Below are positions 60,654 to 61,452 of a stretch of DNA of 61,452 nt, piece by piece. The stretch lies in NCBI GenBank assembly GCA_030156255.1, contig JASGMV010000017.1:1-61452 (forward strand). The letters are read 5' to 3'. Numbering within the stretch: position 1 is the stretch's first letter; each line of letters starts with the position of its first letter. The notes below the pieces were generated by a model, which was given only the letters and a program-made list of their open reading frames with translations, ran no database searches and was not told the DNA's origin. Made by a program: the position numbers and the translations under genes. The DNA is from Desulfovibrionales bacterium. GTDB taxonomy: Bacteria; Desulfobacterota; Desulfovibrionia; Desulfovibrionales; Desulfovibrionaceae.

Positions 60654-61373
60654 ATGAAGAAACTGAAAAAAATGGATATTCTTTTTCTGTGCATTTTCGT
60701 GGTCCTGCTGATTTACGCCTTGGTCACCGGCAAGTTCGCGTGGTTTAAGGCGTGGACCACGCAGTCCCCCTACCTGGCGAGCTTTGTCAAGTTCGCCGTC
60801 CTGGCGACCTTTGGCGAATGCCTGGCGTTGCGGATCAAGACCGGGTCCTACTACCGCAAGGGCTTTGGCTTGGCGCCCCGCGTCTTGGCCTGGGGCGTGC
60901 TGGGTGTGTTCGTTTACATCATCTTTACCATTTTTGCGGCCGGGGCCTGGCCGTTGCTGGAGACTCTGGGTTTCACGACGCCGCCGGAAGGCTTCGGATT
61001 GACCGCCATCCTGGTGTCCTTCACCATCAGCGTGACCGTCAATGTGCTCTGGGCGCCCGTGTTGATGGTCCTGCACAAGGTCTCGGACAATCGCATCGAG
61101 AATACGAACGGTTCGCTGCTCAGATATCTGACCTCCAAGCTGGACATCGCCCAATTGCTGCGTGAGGTCGACTGGAATGTGATGTGGGGGTTCGTGATCA
61201 AGAAAACCATTCCCCTCTTTTGGATTCCCGCCCACACCATCACGTTCTTGTTGCCGCCGTATTTGCGGGTGCTGTGCGCCGCCGTGTTGAGCGTGGTGCT
61301 TGGCGTTATCCTTTCTCTCGCCGCTCAAACCGCACGCCGCCGGAAGCAAGCCCCCAACGTTGGCGCGAAATAG
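60654..61373 (+). CDS. conserved-type integral membrane protein, unknown
   Basis: A 239-residue protein with about five to six hydrophobic helices (FLCIFVVLLIYALVTG; VLAWGVLGVFVYIIFTIFAA; LTAILVSFTISVTVNVLWAP; PLFWIPAHTITFLLP; VLCAAVLSVVLGVILSLAA) and positively charged ends, so it is an inner-membrane protein. The motif WAPVLMVLHKV and WGFVIKKTIPLFWIPAHTI suggest a defined family, but I do not recognise it. GAGGG lies eight bases before the ATG. Alone, with a terminator behind. Confidence 0.8.
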   Translation: MKKLKKMDILFLCIFVVLLIYALVTGKFAWFKAWTTQSPYLASFVKFAVLATFGECLALRIKTGSYYRKGFGLAPRVLAWGVLGVFVYIIFTIFAAGAWPLLETLGFTTPPEGFGLTAILVSFTISVTVNVLWAPVLMVLHKVSDNRIENTNGSLLRYLTSKLDIAQLLREVDWNVMWGFVIKKTIPLFWIPAHTITFLLPPYLRVLCAAVLSVVLGVILSLAAQTARRRKQAPNVGAK

Positions 61374-61422
61374 TCGTCCGATAGCGGCGACTCGCCCTTT
61401 GTTTGTCCCTCCACTGACAGAG

Positions 61423-61449
61423 CCGGCCCCCTTTCGGGGGCCGGTATTT
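61423..61449 (+). terminator. Rho-independent terminator
   Basis: CCGGCCCCC pairs with GGGGGCCGG around TTTC, followed by TATTTT. Confidence 0.85.
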
Positions 61450-61452
61450 TAT

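Noticed and set aside
1-61452. CRISPR array, rRNA operon, insertion sequence or prophage
   Set aside because: No regularly spaced repeats, no rRNA, no transposase, integrase or phage structural genes were seen.

Overview
The window reads as chromosome of a GC-rich anaerobic bacterium, most likely a Desulfovibrionales-type Desulfobacterota (inference). Pointers are the long 115-kDa-type glutamate dehydrogenase, a two-gene SufBC iron-sulfur system, PEP synthase, a nitrogenase-like (Nfl) operon, a Cache/HD-GYP/chemoreceptor-rich signalling set, and a gram-negative flagellin cluster. No rRNA, CRISPR array or insertion sequence was seen.

Layout: 1-8.5 kb holds a partial chemoreceptor, an EamA transporter, a zinc-ribbon protein, a family 9 glycosyltransferase, proS-ispG, and a split-barrel flavoprotein followed by tRNA-Arg(ACG). 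8.6-12.7 kb is an AT-rich island inserted in that tRNA. It is bounded by a 48-bp direct repeat of the tRNA 3' end and carries a zeta-toxin-like ATPase with a small partner, two small leftward genes (one a fragment), and a DUF262/HNH (GmrSD/SspE-like) protein, but no integrase. A HigBA-like toxin-antitoxin pair lies just outside it. 13.7-17.2 kb has a sodium:solute symporter and bioD-bioA.

17.8-23.9 kb is the most unusual locus: a five-gene, same-strand operon. It encodes a lone [NiFe]-hydrogenase large-subunit-like protein, a HydE-like radical SAM protein with a displaced cysteine in its cluster motif, and NifH-, NifD- and NifK-like proteins. The NifH-like reductase keeps all its signature residues. 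The NifK-like subunit has no cysteine in its first 287 residues. The hydrogenase-like protein keeps both CxxC pairs but has lost the proton-relay Glu and the maturation-site His. No hydrogenase small subunit, nifEN or nifB is present. I infer an uncharacterised reductase or cofactor-maturation system of the group IV nitrogenase-like type.

24-41 kb holds an AEC transporter, an ABC1 kinase with a phasin-like partner, a BaiN-type flavoprotein, a Cache-GAF-HD-GYP sensor, an Smr protein, SufC-SufB, an AraC remnant overlapping a half-size AbrB protein, NAD-glutamate dehydrogenase, a sugar porter and a Cys-rich secreted protein in an AT-rich pocket. 41.4-61.4 kb holds ppsA, a giant pentapeptide-repeat/class I adenylate cyclase, a leftward block of two glycosyltransferases with fliS, fliD and flagellin, the cdsA-dxr-rseP-tsaB block, a second GAF-HD-GYP protein and a membrane protein.

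A roughly 120-bp element made of three consecutive hairpins occurs twice (about 1928-2045 and 23974-24095), each time in an intergenic gap. All domain calls come from reading motifs in the sequence; no database search was possible.
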